Origin: Neobacillus dielmonensis | GTDB taxonomy: Bacteria > Bacillota > Bacilli > Bacillales > Cytobacillaceae | DNA length: 64,000 nucleotides | Reading direction: 5' to 3' | Assembly (NCBI RefSeq): GCF_000612665.1 | Contig: NZ_HG942073.1 | Coordinates: forward strand, 43,341-107,340 | Notes under the pieces: model-generated | Told to the model about the DNA's origin: nothing | The model's input: the letters and a program-made list of their open reading frames with translations, nothing else | The model's database searches: none | Translations under genes and position numbers: made by a program | Shown here: positions 46,185 to 55,702 of the stretch, piece after piece | How the letters are laid out: every line of letters begins with the position of its first letter | How positions within the stretch are numbered: position 1 is the first letter of the stretch

Positions 46185-46568
46185 ATGGAAGAATTACAGG
46201 CAGGTACCATTGTAACAGGAATTTACAAAACAGGAAAATATATCGGGGAGATTACGGAAGTTCGCCCGCAGCATTATTTAGTAAGAGTGCTGGCAGTTGC
46301 CAAACATCCTATGCAGGGAGATCTGCATCATCCTAAAGAGGCGGATGTGGGATTTTTCCATGAACGGCGTGCTCTAAGCTTCAGAGAGCAGGCGAACATA
46401 CCAAAACAAATGGTCAAACCATTTGACGGGGAAGTGCCGGATTATCAGCAATCTCTTCAAGAATCCGTTCAAAAAATGAGGGATGAGTTGAAAGAACAGG
46501 CATCCCCATGGGCAGAAAAAAGCTTACAAATCATTAAATCATTGGAGAAAGATTATTTCAAAGGGTAA
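46185..46568 (+). CDS. kapB: Kinase-associated lipoprotein B
   Basis: 127 residues: MEELQAGTIVTGIYKTGKYI, then an SH3-like beta barrel with HPMQGDLHHPKEADVGFFHE, typical of KapB. Despite the name I see no N-terminal signal or lipobox here. KapB is needed for KinB-driven phosphorylation of Spo0F in the sporulation phosphorelay. AGGAGTG lies ahead of the ATG. It converges on kapD, as the two genes are neighbours in other Bacillus. Confidence 0.92.
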   Translation: MEELQAGTIVTGIYKTGKYIGEITEVRPQHYLVRVLAVAKHPMQGDLHHPKEADVGFFHERRALSFREQANIPKQMVKPFDGEVPDYQQSLQESVQKMRDELKEQASPWAEKSLQIIKSLEKDYFKG

Positions 46569-46589
46569 TAATAAAAATAATAATAAATA

Positions 46590-46624
46590 AAAGGCCAAAC
46601 CGGTTTAAAGGATTTGGCCTTTTA
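46590..46624. terminator. Bidirectional terminator between kapB and kapD
   Basis: AAAAGGCCAAA-CCGGTTTAAAGGA-TTTGGCCTTTT. Confidence 0.88.
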
Positions 46625-47245
46625 TGCGAATTCATTTAAAAGTTTTGAGAAATCAACTCGGTCACCAATGGTGGTTGGTTTTGGCTTTTCTAAATACCGT
46701 TTATCCTTTTCTACCAGCTTAAAAATATTATACGTAGTTAAAGCATCATCCAAGGCACGATGGTGCCGGCCTGTCCCTTCTTTACCATATTCCTGAACGG
46801 CTTTCCATAGGCCCGTTTGGTTTTGGTCTCCAAAGAATCGTTTGTACTCCATCGACAAATCTAATTCATGTGCTTGAAATGGGAAAGGAACACCCGCGGC
46901 TAAACAATTCTGCCTTAGTACCTTCATATCCATATTGCCCCAGGTAACGATGGTGGTGTCTAATTTGTTTTTGGTAAACTCCTCAAGTTTTCGAACAAAT
47001 TCAAAGAAAGATAGCCCCGTATCTACCTGCTCCTGTGTTATATGTAAGAACGATTTGCAGCGTTCCGATAATTTCGAGAATTTTAGTGGCGTAACAAAGG
47101 AGGAAAACTGCTCCATTATTTGATTATCGACCACGGAAACAATTCCAACCTCAATAATTTCAGCAAAAAAGTCCTTCGCCCGTACATTTCGCTCAGGCAT
47201 AGTAAACTCAAAATCAATAAATAAATACTGCTTCTTTAAGACCAT
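46622..47245 (-). CDS. kapD: KapD, DEDD 3'-5' exonuclease and KinA-pathway inhibitor
   Basis: 207 residues, DnaQ-like exonuclease. Exo I motif FIDFEFTMPE (Asp and Glu) at residues 9-18, exo II in TTIVTWGNMDMKVL, and exo III GRHHRALDDALTTY near residue 175, so all catalytic acids of a DEDDh enzyme are present. KapD inhibits the KinA route to sporulation in B. subtilis; its nucleic-acid substrate is not known. ATG after AAAGGTGG. Confidence 0.93.
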   Translation of the reverse strand: MVLKKQYLFIDFEFTMPERNVRAKDFFAEIIEVGIVSVVDNQIMEQFSSFVTPLKFSKLSERCKSFLHITQEQVDTGLSFFEFVRKLEEFTKNKLDTTIVTWGNMDMKVLRQNCLAAGVPFPFQAHELDLSMEYKRFFGDQNQTGLWKAVQEYGKEGTGRHHRALDDALTTYNIFKLVEKDKRYLEKPKPTTIGDRVDFSKLLNEFA

Positions 47246-47375
47246 AAATATTCACCACCTTTATCGTACATTTGTAATACATTATATAAAAAACCTGTAC
47301 AAAAAAATTGTGCTTATATCTTACATTATAGCACGAATTCTGGCTAAATTTTTTAAATTTTGAATAAACAGATGT

Positions 47376-47408
47376 AAAAAAAAGGATAGGAACAAATCCA
47401 TCCTTTTC
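47376..47408 (-). terminator. Terminator of the thioesterase gene
   Basis: Minus-strand AAAAGGATGGATTTGTTCCTATCCTTTTTTTT. Confidence 0.8.
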
Positions 47409-47420
47409 CATTCAGAAGCA

Positions 47421-47801
47421 TTATTTTTTCCTTTTAATAATTGCCATTGTACACCTAGAAACACAAATCAGCCGGTCTTGTTCATCCGTTATCTTGATAT
47501 CCCAAACCATGGTTGTTTTTCCTCTATGTAACAAGGTCCCTACGGCGGTAACTGTCCCATCCGACTTTGGCCGGACATGGTTTGCATTAATTTCAAGTCC
47601 TGCTACGGCTTCTGTTTCTTTGTCCACTAATTCATAGGCACCAACGCTAGCGACTGTTTCAGCCAAAGCTACGGACGCTCCTCCATGGAGAATACCAAAT
47701 GGCTGCCTCGTCCGCCTATCGACCGGCATCGTGGCGATTACTCTTCCATCTTCAATATGGGACAACTCTATTCCAAGTGCCGCTATTAATGTTTCCTGCA
47801 T
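47421..47801 (-). CDS. yuxO: Hotdog-fold acyl-CoA thioesterase (PaaI/YuxO-like)
   Basis: 126 residues. Hotdog domain with the signature QPFGILHGGASVALAETVAS, in which the catalytic region HGG is intact, and LEINANHVRPKSDGTVTAVG. Proteins of this group hydrolyse aromatic or other acyl-CoA, including DHNA-CoA in menaquinone synthesis, the role usually given to YuxO. ATG with AGAGGAAG upstream. Confidence 0.88.
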   Translation of the reverse strand: MQETLIAALGIELSHIEDGRVIATMPVDRRTRQPFGILHGGASVALAETVASVGAYELVDKETEAVAGLEINANHVRPKSDGTVTAVGTLLHRGKTTMVWDIKITDEQDRLICVSRCTMAIIKRKK

Positions 47802-47901
47802 GTTTCTTACTTCCTCTCTTATGTAATGTTTTTATAATCTAAATATTCTATCCATTATAAGGAAATCCTTCTTATGATTTCAAAATGCCATGTTTCTAAA
47901 G

Positions 47902-47933
47902 GAAAAACAGCTCTCATGTACGAGCTGTTTCTT
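47902..47933 (-). terminator. Terminator of the YPGFG-repeat gene
   Basis: Minus-strand AAACAGCTCGT-ACAT-GAGAGCTGTTTTTC. Confidence 0.8.
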
Positions 47934-47939
47934 CGTTTT

Positions 47940-48164
47940 CTAATAAAATCCTGGGTATCCGAATGGTGCATAACCAAAACCTGGGTATCCAAATCCCGGG
48001 TATCCAAACCCTGGGTAGAATGGGCGTGCTGCTGCAGCTCCTAAACCTCCTCCAATAAGCCCTCCTAAAAAGCTCAGTCCACCGATTGCTAACGGCAGTC
48101 CCCATCCCCATCCGAGAAACCTTTGGTCCCCAACCGGATAGGCATTTCGATAATATGGGTACAT
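47940..48164 (-). CDS. Small Gly/Tyr/Pro-rich protein
   Basis: 74 residues. A glycine-zipper helix (LAIGGLSFLGGLIGGGLGAA) lies in the middle; the tail is a repeat of YPGFG units ending GYPGFY. ATG after GGGAGGT. The composition resembles small spore-coat or membrane-associated Bacillus proteins. Not otherwise recognised. The YPGFG repeat is a separate sequence from the PQMGG repeat 3 kb away, though both are aromatic or Met/Pro/Gly arrays. Confidence 0.7.
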   Translation of the reverse strand: MYPYYRNAYPVGDQRFLGWGWGLPLAIGGLSFLGGLIGGGLGAAAARPFYPGFGYPGFGYPGFGYAPFGYPGFY

Positions 48165-48264
48165 TAAGGCCTTACCTCCCTTTCTTAGTTCTATTGCAAC
48201 TATACTATTTCATATGCAATAAAGCTGGAGTTGGAGTGGGCTTAACGTGAAGATACTGGTCCTT

Positions 48265-48300
48265 AAAAAAGAAGCTGACGATTCATTCGTCAGCCCCTGC
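48265..48300 (-). terminator. Terminator of pepA
   Basis: GCTGACGA-TTCAT-TCGTCAGC stem with A/T tracts at the pepA stop. Confidence 0.82.
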
Positions 48301-48304
48301 TTTA

Positions 48305-49813
48305 TTAGTTTAAAGGTTCAAAACGCTCAACAAATAAGGCAAGTGTCCGAGTCATAACCCCAGTTGCCCCAGCTGGCCCCAGATCATATTCTTTCTTAGA
48401 TGTTGCAGTACCGGCAATATCCAAATGGACCCATGGAGTACCCTCAGCAAACTCACCGATAAAGGCTCCGGCAACGATCGCGTGTCCCTCACTCCCAGGA
48501 GAGTTATTTAAATCGGCTACAGGGCTGTTCCGTACTCGCTCTTTTTCCGATTCAAACAATGGAAGCTGCCACATCTGCTCTCCGGCCTCGATTGAAGCCT
48601 CCAATACCTGTTCGTATAATGGTTCATTATTTGTCATTGCTCCTGTAGTGTGTACGCCAAGTGCAGTAATTACGCCCCCAGTTAATGTCGCCACATCTAC
48701 CAGGTAATTGGCGCCGTGATGCTTGGCATAGGTAATCGCATCGGATAGGACGAGGCGTCCTTCAGCATCAGTATTCAGCACTTCAATGGTTTTGCCGCTC
48801 ATTGATGTAATCACATCATCAGGTTTAAAGGCATTGCCGCTAATCATATTATCTGTTGATGGAATAACAGCAACCACATTCTGCTCAGGTCTTAGTTCAC
48901 CGATAATTTCCATTGCACCAAGTACAGCGGCCGCACCGCCCATATCAGTTTTCATGCCAACAATGCCGGCTTTCGTTTTTATGGAATATCCACCAGTGTC
49001 AAAAGTTATTCCTTTACCGACTAAACCGATTACATCTGTCCAGTCTTCTTTACCTTGGTATTTCAAGACAATCATTTTCGGAGGTTCTATTGACCCTTGG
49101 TTAACAGCCAAGAACGCCCCCATACCAAGCTTTTCAATTTCCGGCTTATCTAAAACTTCCACTTCAAATTGATACTTGGCACCTAGGTCTGCCGCATAAT
49201 TGGCCAAGTCCGTTGCTGTCAACAAATTTCCCGGCGTGTTGACAAGGCTTCTTGCTGAATTGGTTCCCGTACCAAACGCATATCCAACCATTACCGAAGC
49301 ACGTAAGTCCTCTTCCTCAACACTTTCGTTATAGATTGTGAGAGTTTCAACTTTACGTTCCGGTTCATTTGACTTTTGCCTATAGCCTTCAAAATGGTAA
49401 GAAGCTAGAGCAAATGCTTCTCCTACTGCATGTGCTACATCCAGACCGTCTACCTTTTCTGTTACAAAAGAATCCAAATATACGGCTGCTTCGTTCAGTT
49501 TGCTTCGATTGACTTCCTTGAACACTTTACCAAAAGCGTTTCTTAATTGATCAAAGGTTAACTCCTTTTCCTTGCCAAGCCCAACGAACCAAATTCGTTT
49601 TGACCCGATTTTCCCTAAACTATGTACTTTGCTAATTCGCTTTAACTTGGCTGAAACATCCCCTGATTTCACTAATTGAGTGAGCTGTCCATCAAAGGAC
49701 TCATCCAATTTTGCCAATGGCCCAGAAAATTTTTCCGGCTTGTCAAATAGTCCAATAATCAATCCTTCATGTGTAGCCGCAGATGATAATTCTCTTTCAA
49801 ATTCAAACAACAT
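48305..49813 (-). CDS. pepA: Leucyl aminopeptidase (M17)
   Basis: 502 residues from the ATG at 49813 after GGAGGTG. The C-terminal catalytic domain has the two-metal ligands and catalytic Lys/Arg of the M17 family: [29 protein letters not shown] and the signature [13 protein letters not shown]. The N-terminal domain is complete. It removes N-terminal residues from peptides in the cytosol. Placed as yuiE in B. subtilis. Confidence 0.95.
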   Translation of the reverse strand: MLFEFERELSSAATHEGLIIGLFDKPEKFSGPLAKLDESFDGQLTQLVKSGDVSAKLKRISKVHSLGKIGSKRIWFVGLGKEKELTFDQLRNAFGKVFKEVNRSKLNEAAVYLDSFVTEKVDGLDVAHAVGEAFALASYHFEGYRQKSNEPERKVETLTIYNESVEEEDLRASVMVGYAFGTGTNSARSLVNTPGNLLTATDLANYAADLGAKYQFEVEVLDKPEIEKLGMGAFLAVNQGSIEPPKMIVLKYQGKEDWTDVIGLVGKGITFDTGGYSIKTKAGIVGMKTDMGGAAAVLGAMEIIGELRPEQNVVAVIPSTDNMISGNAFKPDDVITSMSGKTIEVLNTDAEGRLVLSDAITYAKHHGANYLVDVATLTGGVITALGVHTTGAMTNNEPLYEQVLEASIEAGEQMWQLPLFESEKERVRNSPVADLNNSPGSEGHAIVAGAFIGEFAEGTPWVHLDIAGTATSKKEYDLGPAGATGVMTRTLALFVERFEPLN

Positions 49814-49873
49814 GATACACCTCCACAATTTTCAAGATTTATTATATCGAAAAAATAAATATATTTCGACTTT

Positions 49874-50254
49874 CTAATCATCCTCCAAATACAAGAGCAG
49901 CTGAGGCAGCTGGGGTAATTGCTTCACTTTTTCAAATGGAATACGATCAATACCCGCTGGAAAGATTGCCAATGCCTGCTCAATAAACGGATAAATCTTT
50001 TCTAAGTCGAGCCCCCAAAACTTTGGACGGTATGCTTGTAGGTACTTATGTGCAGTTCTCATCATAGCTCTCGCACCTTTTACGTTGCCATACTCGTAAT
50101 GGTAAATTGCCACACTCATTTGTAATAATCCCTTTAAAAACAAATTGTCTTTTTCTGTCATCCACATTTCTTCTAATAAGTCATGGCATGTATAATAATC
50201 TCCCTCGTTAAAACAGACAAAAAACTCATAGTATTCGATTGGGTAGTCAGTCAA
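49874..50254 (-). CDS. DUF309 protein
   Basis: 126 residues, helical, beginning with YPIEYYEFFVCFNEGDYYTC followed by HDLLEEMW, the DUF309 hallmark H-D-x-x-E-E-x-W. Metal-binding-like His/Asp/Glu positions are present, but the biochemical role is unknown. Located between pepA and yuiC, in the place held by yuiD in B. subtilis, though yuiD encodes a different family. Confidence 0.85.
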   Translation of the reverse strand: MTDYPIEYYEFFVCFNEGDYYTCHDLLEEMWMTEKDNLFLKGLLQMSVAIYHYEYGNVKGARAMMRTAHKYLQAYRPKFWGLDLEKIYPFIEQALAIFPAGIDRIPFEKVKQLPQLPQLLLYLEDD

Positions 50255-50323
50255 GAGATCTTCCCCTTTTCATCCTCTTTATCTCTATTTTAGGTAATAG
50301 AGAAAGATTTGTCATGAGAACAG

Positions 50324-50350
50324 CAAAAAACAGGCCCGGTTGGCCTGCTT
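50324..50350 (-). terminator. Terminator of yuiC
   Basis: Minus-strand AAGCAGGCC-AACC-GGGCCTGTTTTTTG. Confidence 0.85.
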
Positions 50351-50954
50351 ATCGATTTTCCGAACGAATATATTGCTGTCTAAAAACCTGCAGGGATTTG
50401 TCTTCATTCAACGCTTGTAGCGCTTCCTCTGTTAACTTTCCCGTCCCTTTTTGGACAACATACACATCAACTGTCTTCTTGCCCCATTGCTGATAAACAT
50501 CCTCTACTGTTTCGTAATAAAGGTCTAAGCGATTGCCTTTAATGGCTCCTCCTTTATCAGCTACCACTCCGTAACCATAACCAGGTATAAATAGAATCGT
50601 TCCAATTGGGAAAACCGATAAATCTGCAGCAATAGTTGAAAATAAATCCCGTTTCACTTTAACCCCAGAATAAGTGATCCCATATTCCGGATGACCTTCT
50701 TGCTTTCCTGTAGATTCGATACCGGCTGTATAGCCGGTAGCTGTTACCGTCTGTTTTGGATATTTTGACCAGTCAAAGGCATCTTCCAATGTTGACGATG
50801 CAGCAACAGCACTGCTTTGAGAGAAAATGGCTGCCAGCCGCGAAATCAATGTATGTGCATCAACACCCGAAATTGCTTGGAATGTAACAAGGGATGCCAT
50901 TAAAAAAAGGCAGGTCATCATGAATCTTGTTATCCATTTTTTCGTTTTACTCAT
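50349..50954 (-). CDS. yuiC: YuiC, 3D-domain cell-wall enzyme (lytic transglycosylase-like)
   Basis: 201 residues from the ATG at 50954, about 12 bases after GGAGG (a TTG just before it is also possible). A membrane helix at residues 8-28 anchors or exports it, followed by a linker and a 3D domain with three key Asp: [20 protein letters not shown] and GNRLDLYYE. This Sps/MltA-like fold is the YuiC stationary-phase survival family with muralytic activity in Gram-positives. The domain appears complete. Confidence 0.9.
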   Translation of the reverse strand: MSKTKKWITRFMMTCLFLMASLVTFQAISGVDAHTLISRLAAIFSQSSAVAASSTLEDAFDWSKYPKQTVTATGYTAGIESTGKQEGHPEYGITYSGVKVKRDLFSTIAADLSVFPIGTILFIPGYGYGVVADKGGAIKGNRLDLYYETVEDVYQQWGKKTVDVYVVQKGTGKLTEEALQALNEDKSLQVFRQQYIRSENR

Positions 50955-51056
50955 CAAAAATTTCACTCCTCCCAAAATATTCATTCCCAAGAAAATAGGA
51001 ATTATTCAGAAGGATGATGAAGATTTTTTAAATATAGCCTTGGATCGGTCAAAATA

Positions 51057-51090
51057 CAAAAAAAGACCAATCTCATGTGAGACGGTCTAA
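51057..51090 (-). terminator. Terminator of yuiB
   Basis: AGACC..TCTCA-TG-TGAGA..GGTCT with an A tract on the plus side; overlaps the yuiB stop. Confidence 0.82.
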
Positions 51091-51413
51091 AACATTTGAT
51101 AGCCACTTTTTCGTAATTGCTTTATAGTAAAACCGGCAGCAATGGCACCAGCAAGACCACTTAAAAGGATTAAAATATCCGCCGTAGCTAAAGAACTCAA
51201 GCGCTGCCCTAATTCCTGAAATGAGTGTCCACTGTTCGTAAAATACTCAATGAAACGTACCTTGTCAACAATAAATATCGCCACAATCGGATAAACAAAT
51301 GCCATAATCCAAGACATGCGGAGAAGCATGTTTAAGATAAAAGCGATTCCAAAAAATAACACAAAAAATAGCACAATCGATATAATTAAGACAACAATAT
51401 TCATTTGTTGCAT
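51087..51413 (-). CDS. yuiB: YuiB-like membrane protein
   Basis: 108 residues with three membrane helices (NIVVLIISIVLFFVLFFGIA; MAFVYPIVAIFIVDKV; ADILILLSGLAGAIAAGFTI). Family of unknown function, conserved beside yuiC and yuiA in Bacillus. ATG after GGGGGAA. Confidence 0.88.
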   Translation of the reverse strand: MQQMNIVVLIISIVLFFVLFFGIAFILNMLLRMSWIMAFVYPIVAIFIVDKVRFIEYFTNSGHSFQELGQRLSSLATADILILLSGLAGAIAAGFTIKQLRKSGYQMF

Positions 51414-51561
51414 GAAAATTCCCCCTTTGCATCAACTTTTAGTGTACTGAAAGTCAAAAAGGGAGTCAATAAAAACAAATGACTTTACGGTAGATAACAT
51501 AAATAATTTGGAACAAAAAAATAACTCTCCGAGTGTCTCGAAGAGGTTTATAATGTAAAAC

Positions 51562-51696
51562 CTAGTTTTCATCTTTCATTTGCTGGCCTGTTCCTTCACA
51601 GGAGGAACAAGTTTCTGAACCCCCAAGCAGTAATTGGAAATAGCCAACGCCTGAACAATACTCACATGGCTTTGTATCCACAGTATTTACGGTCAT
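51562..51696 (-). CDS. yuiA: YuiA-like small zinc-ribbon protein
   Basis: 44 residues with two CxxC pairs: KPCEYCSGVGYFQLL and SETCSSCEGTGQQ, the DnaJ-like CxxCxGxG arrangement that binds one zinc. AAGGAGGA precedes the ATG. Too short for most gene finders. Known as YuiA in B. subtilis; function unknown. Confidence 0.85.
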   Translation of the reverse strand: MTVNTVDTKPCEYCSGVGYFQLLLGGSETCSSCEGTGQQMKDEN

Positions 51697-51853
51697 TGTA
51701 CTTATCCTCCTTATATATTGACTTAAATTTCTGATAATATACCATGAAAGAATGAAAAAGAAAAGAGCTAAATTATTGGTAAATCAAGTAAGAAAAGCGA
51801 TTACATACAGGCTATTCTTGCATTTCCTTGACGTTTCACCTTTTTTTAAAATA

Positions 51854-51949
51854 GGCTCTGTTAATTTGGCTGTTGATTTCCGCTTTAGGCGCTCGCCTTC
51901 ATCTCGAATCAACAAGTTAAACAAATCAACATTTTCGTTTAACAGAGCC
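51854..51949. repeat. MITE-like element, copy 3 (96 bases, internal deletion)
   Basis: GGCTCTGTTAATTTGG at the left and CGTTTAACAGAGCC at the right; shares GTTGATTTCCGCT but lacks the GC-rich middle. It takes up most of the 300-base gap between yuiA and yumB; the rest of the gap is the yumB terminator. Confidence 0.8.
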
Positions 51950-51956
51950 GAATATA

Positions 51957-51997
51957 AAAAAGAACAGGCTCCTGTTTTAGGTTGCCCTGTTCTTTTT
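51957..51997 (-). terminator. Terminator of yumB
   Basis: Minus-strand AAGAACAGGGC...GAGCCTGTTCTTTTTTATATT. Confidence 0.82.
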
Positions 51998-52004
51998 CAC
52001 ATTA

Positions 52005-53222
52005 TTAAAATACATTAAATTTTCCTTTTTTCAATAATAGGCCTATGCCGCCAATCATGAATAAAGAGCGGTTGTCGATGACTTTTTTCATAAAGGAAGC
52101 TTTGGCACCCGTTAACTTTTTGCCAAAAACAACTCCAATTGCATCATCTTCGCCTAGGGAACAAACCGTACCTTTATTATCAAATTCAAATGGCACGAGA
52201 TCCTGTTTATTGCGAACCAATCTAGCTATATTGGCCGCTACATTTTCACCTTGTTGCATAGAAATCTGTGCAGTTGGCGGATATGGACGATTAATTTCTT
52301 CATTAATAACAAGTGAACTGTCCCCGATGACAAATACATCTTCATATCCAGGAACACGAAGTTCCGGAGTTACCTTTACCCGTCCTCGCATTGCTTCAAA
52401 ACCGGATTTTTCAATAATTGCATTCCCACGGACACCTGCTGCCCAAACAACAGTTTCGGCTTTAATTTCATAAGGCTCTGCGTCACCTTTTGCTACAAAA
52501 ATTCCTTCTGGAGTACACTCTTTAATGGCCGTTCCAATTAAGAATTCTACTCCTTTGCGCTCCAACTGGGAAACTGCATATTTCACTAGTTCCGGATCAA
52601 AACCAGGGAGTACAGTTGGTGCAGCTTCTACACAAAGTATTTTTACTTTGTGAGGGTCTATGTCGTACTCACGGCACAACTCAGGTATTCGGTTGGTTAA
52701 CTCACCAAGAAATTCAATGCCTGTGAAACCAGCACCACCAACAACAATCGTTAACCGATTATCGTTTTTCTCAGCTTCCATATTATAGGTAGCAAATTGA
52801 TATTCAATATGCTCACGCAATTGACGTGATGAATTAACATTGGTGATACCAAAAGCATATTCTTTCAAACCTTGAATACCAAATGTTTCAGGTTCGCCGC
52901 CCAATGAAATAACAAGATAGTCATACTCCACTTCGCCATTTTCCAAAATAACTTTTTTCTCATCCTTTTTAATTTCCACTACTGTGTCTTGAACAAAATC
53001 GACTTTACTGCGATCAATAACAGCTCGGATATCATACCGAACTCTGTCATGATGAAGCGTACCTGCTGAAGCCTCATGGAGCCATGTAGTTTCATAATGA
53101 TAATCGTTTTTATTTATTAACACAATATCAGCTTCATTTACACCAACTTGCTTTTGCAAGCGTACAGTTGTCATCAGCCCGCCATACCCGGCACCTAGAA
53201 TTACAATCTTTGGCTTTTTCAA
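52005..53222 (-). CDS. yumB: Type II NADH dehydrogenase
   Basis: 405 residues from the TTG at 53222 (reads [20 protein letters not shown]), which matches the start of B. subtilis YumB; GGTGGAAGTGATC lies upstream. Two dinucleotide-binding folds: FAD at the N-terminus and NADH near residue 160 ([19 protein letters not shown]). The C-terminal [15 protein letters not shown] is the membrane-contact helix. It passes electrons from NADH to menaquinone without pumping protons. A Rex-like site lies 92 bases upstream. Confidence 0.94.
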   Translation of the reverse strand: MKKPKIVILGAGYGGLMTTVRLQKQVGVNEADIVLINKNDYHYETTWLHEASAGTLHHDRVRYDIRAVIDRSKVDFVQDTVVEIKKDEKKVILENGEVEYDYLVISLGGEPETFGIQGLKEYAFGITNVNSSRQLREHIEYQFATYNMEAEKNDNRLTIVVGGAGFTGIEFLGELTNRIPELCREYDIDPHKVKILCVEAAPTVLPGFDPELVKYAVSQLERKGVEFLIGTAIKECTPEGIFVAKGDAEPYEIKAETVVWAAGVRGNAIIEKSGFEAMRGRVKVTPELRVPGYEDVFVIGDSSLVINEEINRPYPPTAQISMQQGENVAANIARLVRNKQDLVPFEFDNKGTVCSLGEDDAIGVVFGKKLTGAKASFMKKVIDNRSLFMIGGIGLLLKKGKFNVF

Positions 53223-53313
53223 AGTGATCACTTCCACCTTTTAAGTATATTTTTACTCCTTAATAATTTGCACACTTCTTGTGATGCTATTATTTTCTTA
53301 CTAATAAAAAAGT

Positions 53314-53331
53314 ATGTGATAAAATTCACTA
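53314..53331. promoter_or_regulatory. Putative Rex operator upstream of yumB
   Basis: ATGTGATAAAATTCACTA; 10 of the 12 fixed positions match the Rex consensus TTGTGA-N6-TCACAA. Rex is an NADH-sensing repressor that controls ndh in B. subtilis, so a site ahead of an NADH dehydrogenase gene is plausible. Confidence 0.45.
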
Positions 53332-53633
53332 ATGGAAATATAGGAAAGGAGTATTTCTTAACCATTGGTCAGAAAGTAAATGCATTAATTCATTCAAAAT
53401 AATGTACTTATTTTGTCACACAATGTTAACAATATATCCACATTACATCATATGCCAGTTGTTACAGATTATCAAGTAATTTACGTAAAATAAATCTCCC
53501 AATTTTTAACTTGTTTGTAACACGGTACTTTTAACCAAAGAGTACGGTCTGCCCTAGAAATAAGTGAGGAAACAATTAAATTATGATATGATAGTGTGTG
53601 GAGTTGTTACTACTAGGTTAGGGGGATACCGGA
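53332..53633. other. Gene-free interval upstream of yumC
   Basis: About 300 bases, AT-rich. TATGAT sequences at 53582-53587 and 53587-53592 could be a -10 for yumC, and GGTACTTTTAACCAAAGAGTAC (53524-53545) is an imperfect palindrome. No small ORF with a ribosome site was found. Confidence 0.4.
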
Positions 53634-54632
53634 GTGCAAGAAGATCAAAAAGTTTTTGACATAACGATCATCGGTGGAGGTCCTGTCGGTCTTTTTACTG
53701 CCTTTTATGGGGGAATGAGACAAGCATCCGTGAAAATAATTGAAAGCCTGCCACAATTAGGCGGCCAATTATCAGCACTATATCCAGAAAAATACATTTA
53801 TGATGTAGCTGGATTTCCGAAAATTCGGGCACAAGAATTAGTAAATAACCTAAAAGAACAAATGGCAAAGTTTGAACCTACTGTTGTCTTAGAACAATCT
53901 GTGGACAAATTGGAAAAACAAGAAGATGGCATATTTAAACTTACAACCGATAAGGATGTGCATTTTTCTAAATCTGTCATTATTACTGCCGGAAATGGCG
54001 CATTCCAGCCCCGTCGTCTTGAGCTTGAAGAAGCAACACAGTATGAGAAAAAAAATCTGTATTATTTTATTGAAGATTTAAAGCAATTTGCCGGGCAAAA
54101 AGTTGTTATATTTGGCGGTGGTGATTCAGCTGTAGACTGGGCACTAATGCTAGAACCAATTGCTGAGAAGGTGACCATCGTGCACAGGCGCGATAAGTTT
54201 CGGGCTCACGAACATAGTGTAGAAAACTTATTCAACTCAAAGGTGGAGGTAAAAACACCATTTGTCCCAGCACAATTAATAGGGAATGCAAATGGAATTA
54301 ACCAAGTTGTTCTGAAAAGTGCTAGTGGTGAAACAACTGAAACCCTGGATGTCGACGCCGTTATTTGTAATTATGGTTTTGTTTCCTCTTTAGGCCCAAT
54401 TAAAGAATGGGGTTTACATATTGAAAAGAACGCCATTGTAGTTAACTCCAAAATGGAAACGAATATTCCAGGAATATATGCTGCCGGTGATATTTGCACT
54501 TATGAGGGCAAAGTAAAATTAATTGCTTGCGGATTTGGTGAAGCACCAACTGCGGTAAACAACGCTAAAGCGTTTATGGATCCCAAAGCTAGAATTCAGC
54601 CATTACACAGTTCTTCTATGTTTGATAAATAA
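53634..54632 (+). CDS. yumC: Ferredoxin/flavodoxin-NADP+ reductase type 2
   Basis: 332 residues from a GTG at 53634, with TAGGGGG upstream. Thioredoxin-reductase-like fold without a CxxC pair: FAD motif [20 protein letters not shown] and NADPH motif [19 protein letters not shown]. YumC is the essential Bacillus reductase that feeds electrons from NADPH to ferredoxin and flavodoxin. Divergent from yumB. Confidence 0.95.
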   Translation: MQEDQKVFDITIIGGGPVGLFTAFYGGMRQASVKIIESLPQLGGQLSALYPEKYIYDVAGFPKIRAQELVNNLKEQMAKFEPTVVLEQSVDKLEKQEDGIFKLTTDKDVHFSKSVIITAGNGAFQPRRLELEEATQYEKKNLYYFIEDLKQFAGQKVVIFGGGDSAVDWALMLEPIAEKVTIVHRRDKFRAHEHSVENLFNSKVEVKTPFVPAQLIGNANGINQVVLKSASGETTETLDVDAVICNYGFVSSLGPIKEWGLHIEKNAIVVNSKMETNIPGIYAAGDICTYEGKVKLIACGFGEAPTAVNNAKAFMDPKARIQPLHSSSMFDK

Positions 54633-54637
54633 AAAGC

Positions 54638-54666
54638 AAAAGGCGCCCCAGGGCGCCTTTTTTTGT
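54638..54666 (+). terminator. Terminator of yumC
   Basis: AAAGGCGCCC-C-AGGGCGCCTTTTTTTG, with a very GC-rich stem. Confidence 0.92.
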
Positions 54667-54669
54667 TTT

Positions 54670-54732
54670 GGCTCTGTTAATAATATTGGCTGTTGATTAC
54701 AGCTCCAATCAACAGTATCGCTTAACAGATCC
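54670..54732. repeat. MITE-like element, copy 4 (63 bases, nearly ends only)
   Basis: GGCTCTGTTAATAATATTGG to CGCTTAACAGATCC with the shared GTTGATTACAGCTCC block; most of the middle is deleted. Confidence 0.7.
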
Positions 54733-54740
54733 TTTGTTTA

Positions 54741-55106
54741 TTAGCATTCTTCCGGTGATCCGGCTACTGCTGCAGTTCTAAAGGATGAACCGCAGCCGCA
54801 GGAAGCGATGGCATTTGGATTGTCAATAGTAAAACCGCCACCCATCATCGATTGCTTATAATCAATCTTGGTCCCTTGTAATATTGGGGCACTTTCCTTA
54901 TCAACAAGAATCTTTATGCCAAACTGTTCAAATTGTGTATCATCATCCTTGACCTCGTGGTCGAAACCCATTCCGTATGATAAACCACTGCAGCCGCCGC
55001 CTTTCACTCCGACACGTAAAAAGGCACCTTCTTCTTCATTATGCTTCATCATATCTTTAATTTGTAATGAAGCTGCTTCTGTTAGAATGATAACATCTTT
55101 GCTCAT
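54741..55106 (-). CDS. yutM: HesB/IscA-type iron-sulfur carrier
   Basis: 121 residues. The three cluster ligands are in GGGCSGLSYGMGF (Cys near residue 38) and ASCGCGSSF (CGC near residues 103-105). A-type carriers receive clusters from SufBCD and pass them to targets. ATG after GGGAGGGAG. Named by position and length after B. subtilis YutM. Confidence 0.92.
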   Translation of the reverse strand: MSKDVIILTEAASLQIKDMMKHNEEEGAFLRVGVKGGGCSGLSYGMGFDHEVKDDDTQFEQFGIKILVDKESAPILQGTKIDYKQSMMGGGFTIDNPNAIASCGCGSSFRTAAVAGSPEEC

Positions 55107-55229
55107 AGGATACTCCCTCCTTTGTCTGAGGTTTTAACTATAGTATATACACTGACCGGAAACTACTCAACTGTTGAGCTTCATAATATAATATGAAGCG
55201 CTTTCTAAAAGGAATCGGCTTGGTCCTAA

Positions 55230-55469
55230 TTAAAAAACTGGATGAGTCTCAACATATTCATAGATATGATTAACCAGTTCTTCCGGTGTGTTCCCCGTCA
55301 CTACTTTGCCATCAACAAGTGCATATAGAGAACGGGCACATTTGCCGCAGTGGCTGAGACAGCCATATTCAATGACGTCCAAATTTGGGTCTTTTTTTAA
55401 TGTTTCAAACGCCTGGTGGGCTCCATTAGCCAGATTGCTGACACAAAATTCGATGATAATTTGAATCAT
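55230..55469 (-). CDS. yuzB: YuzB-like DUF1450 protein
   Basis: 79 residues with CVSNLANGAHQAFETLKKDP and LSHCGKCARSLYALVDGKVV; three conserved Cys. The thioredoxin-like DUF1450 fold is suggested, and the cysteines point to metal, cluster or redox chemistry, unproven. Found among Fe-S and NADH dehydrogenase genes. ATG with GGAGAGGGTG upstream. Confidence 0.88.
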   Translation of the reverse strand: MIQIIIEFCVSNLANGAHQAFETLKKDPNLDVIEYGCLSHCGKCARSLYALVDGKVVTGNTPEELVNHIYEYVETHPVF

Positions 55470-55702
55470 ACTTTCACCCTCTCCGCTAAGTAATTAGCGT
55501 ACTTCAAACCACTGATTCAGTCAACAGCATGATGTATGTAACGATGTCAAGAAACATGGTATATTTGTTGTTATTTTGTCATATTTTCGCTATACTCGTA
55601 AATGGTGTTACACACGGACAAGAAAATTATGAATATTAGCTAAATCAACAATTTTTTTATGCTTATGGATTTGTGAAAGCCTAAACCAAAGGGGATAAAG
55701 AA

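Noticed and set aside
51752..52018. 88-codon frame between yuiA and yumB
   Set aside because: No ribosome site, and it crosses the MITE-like repeat and the yumB terminator.
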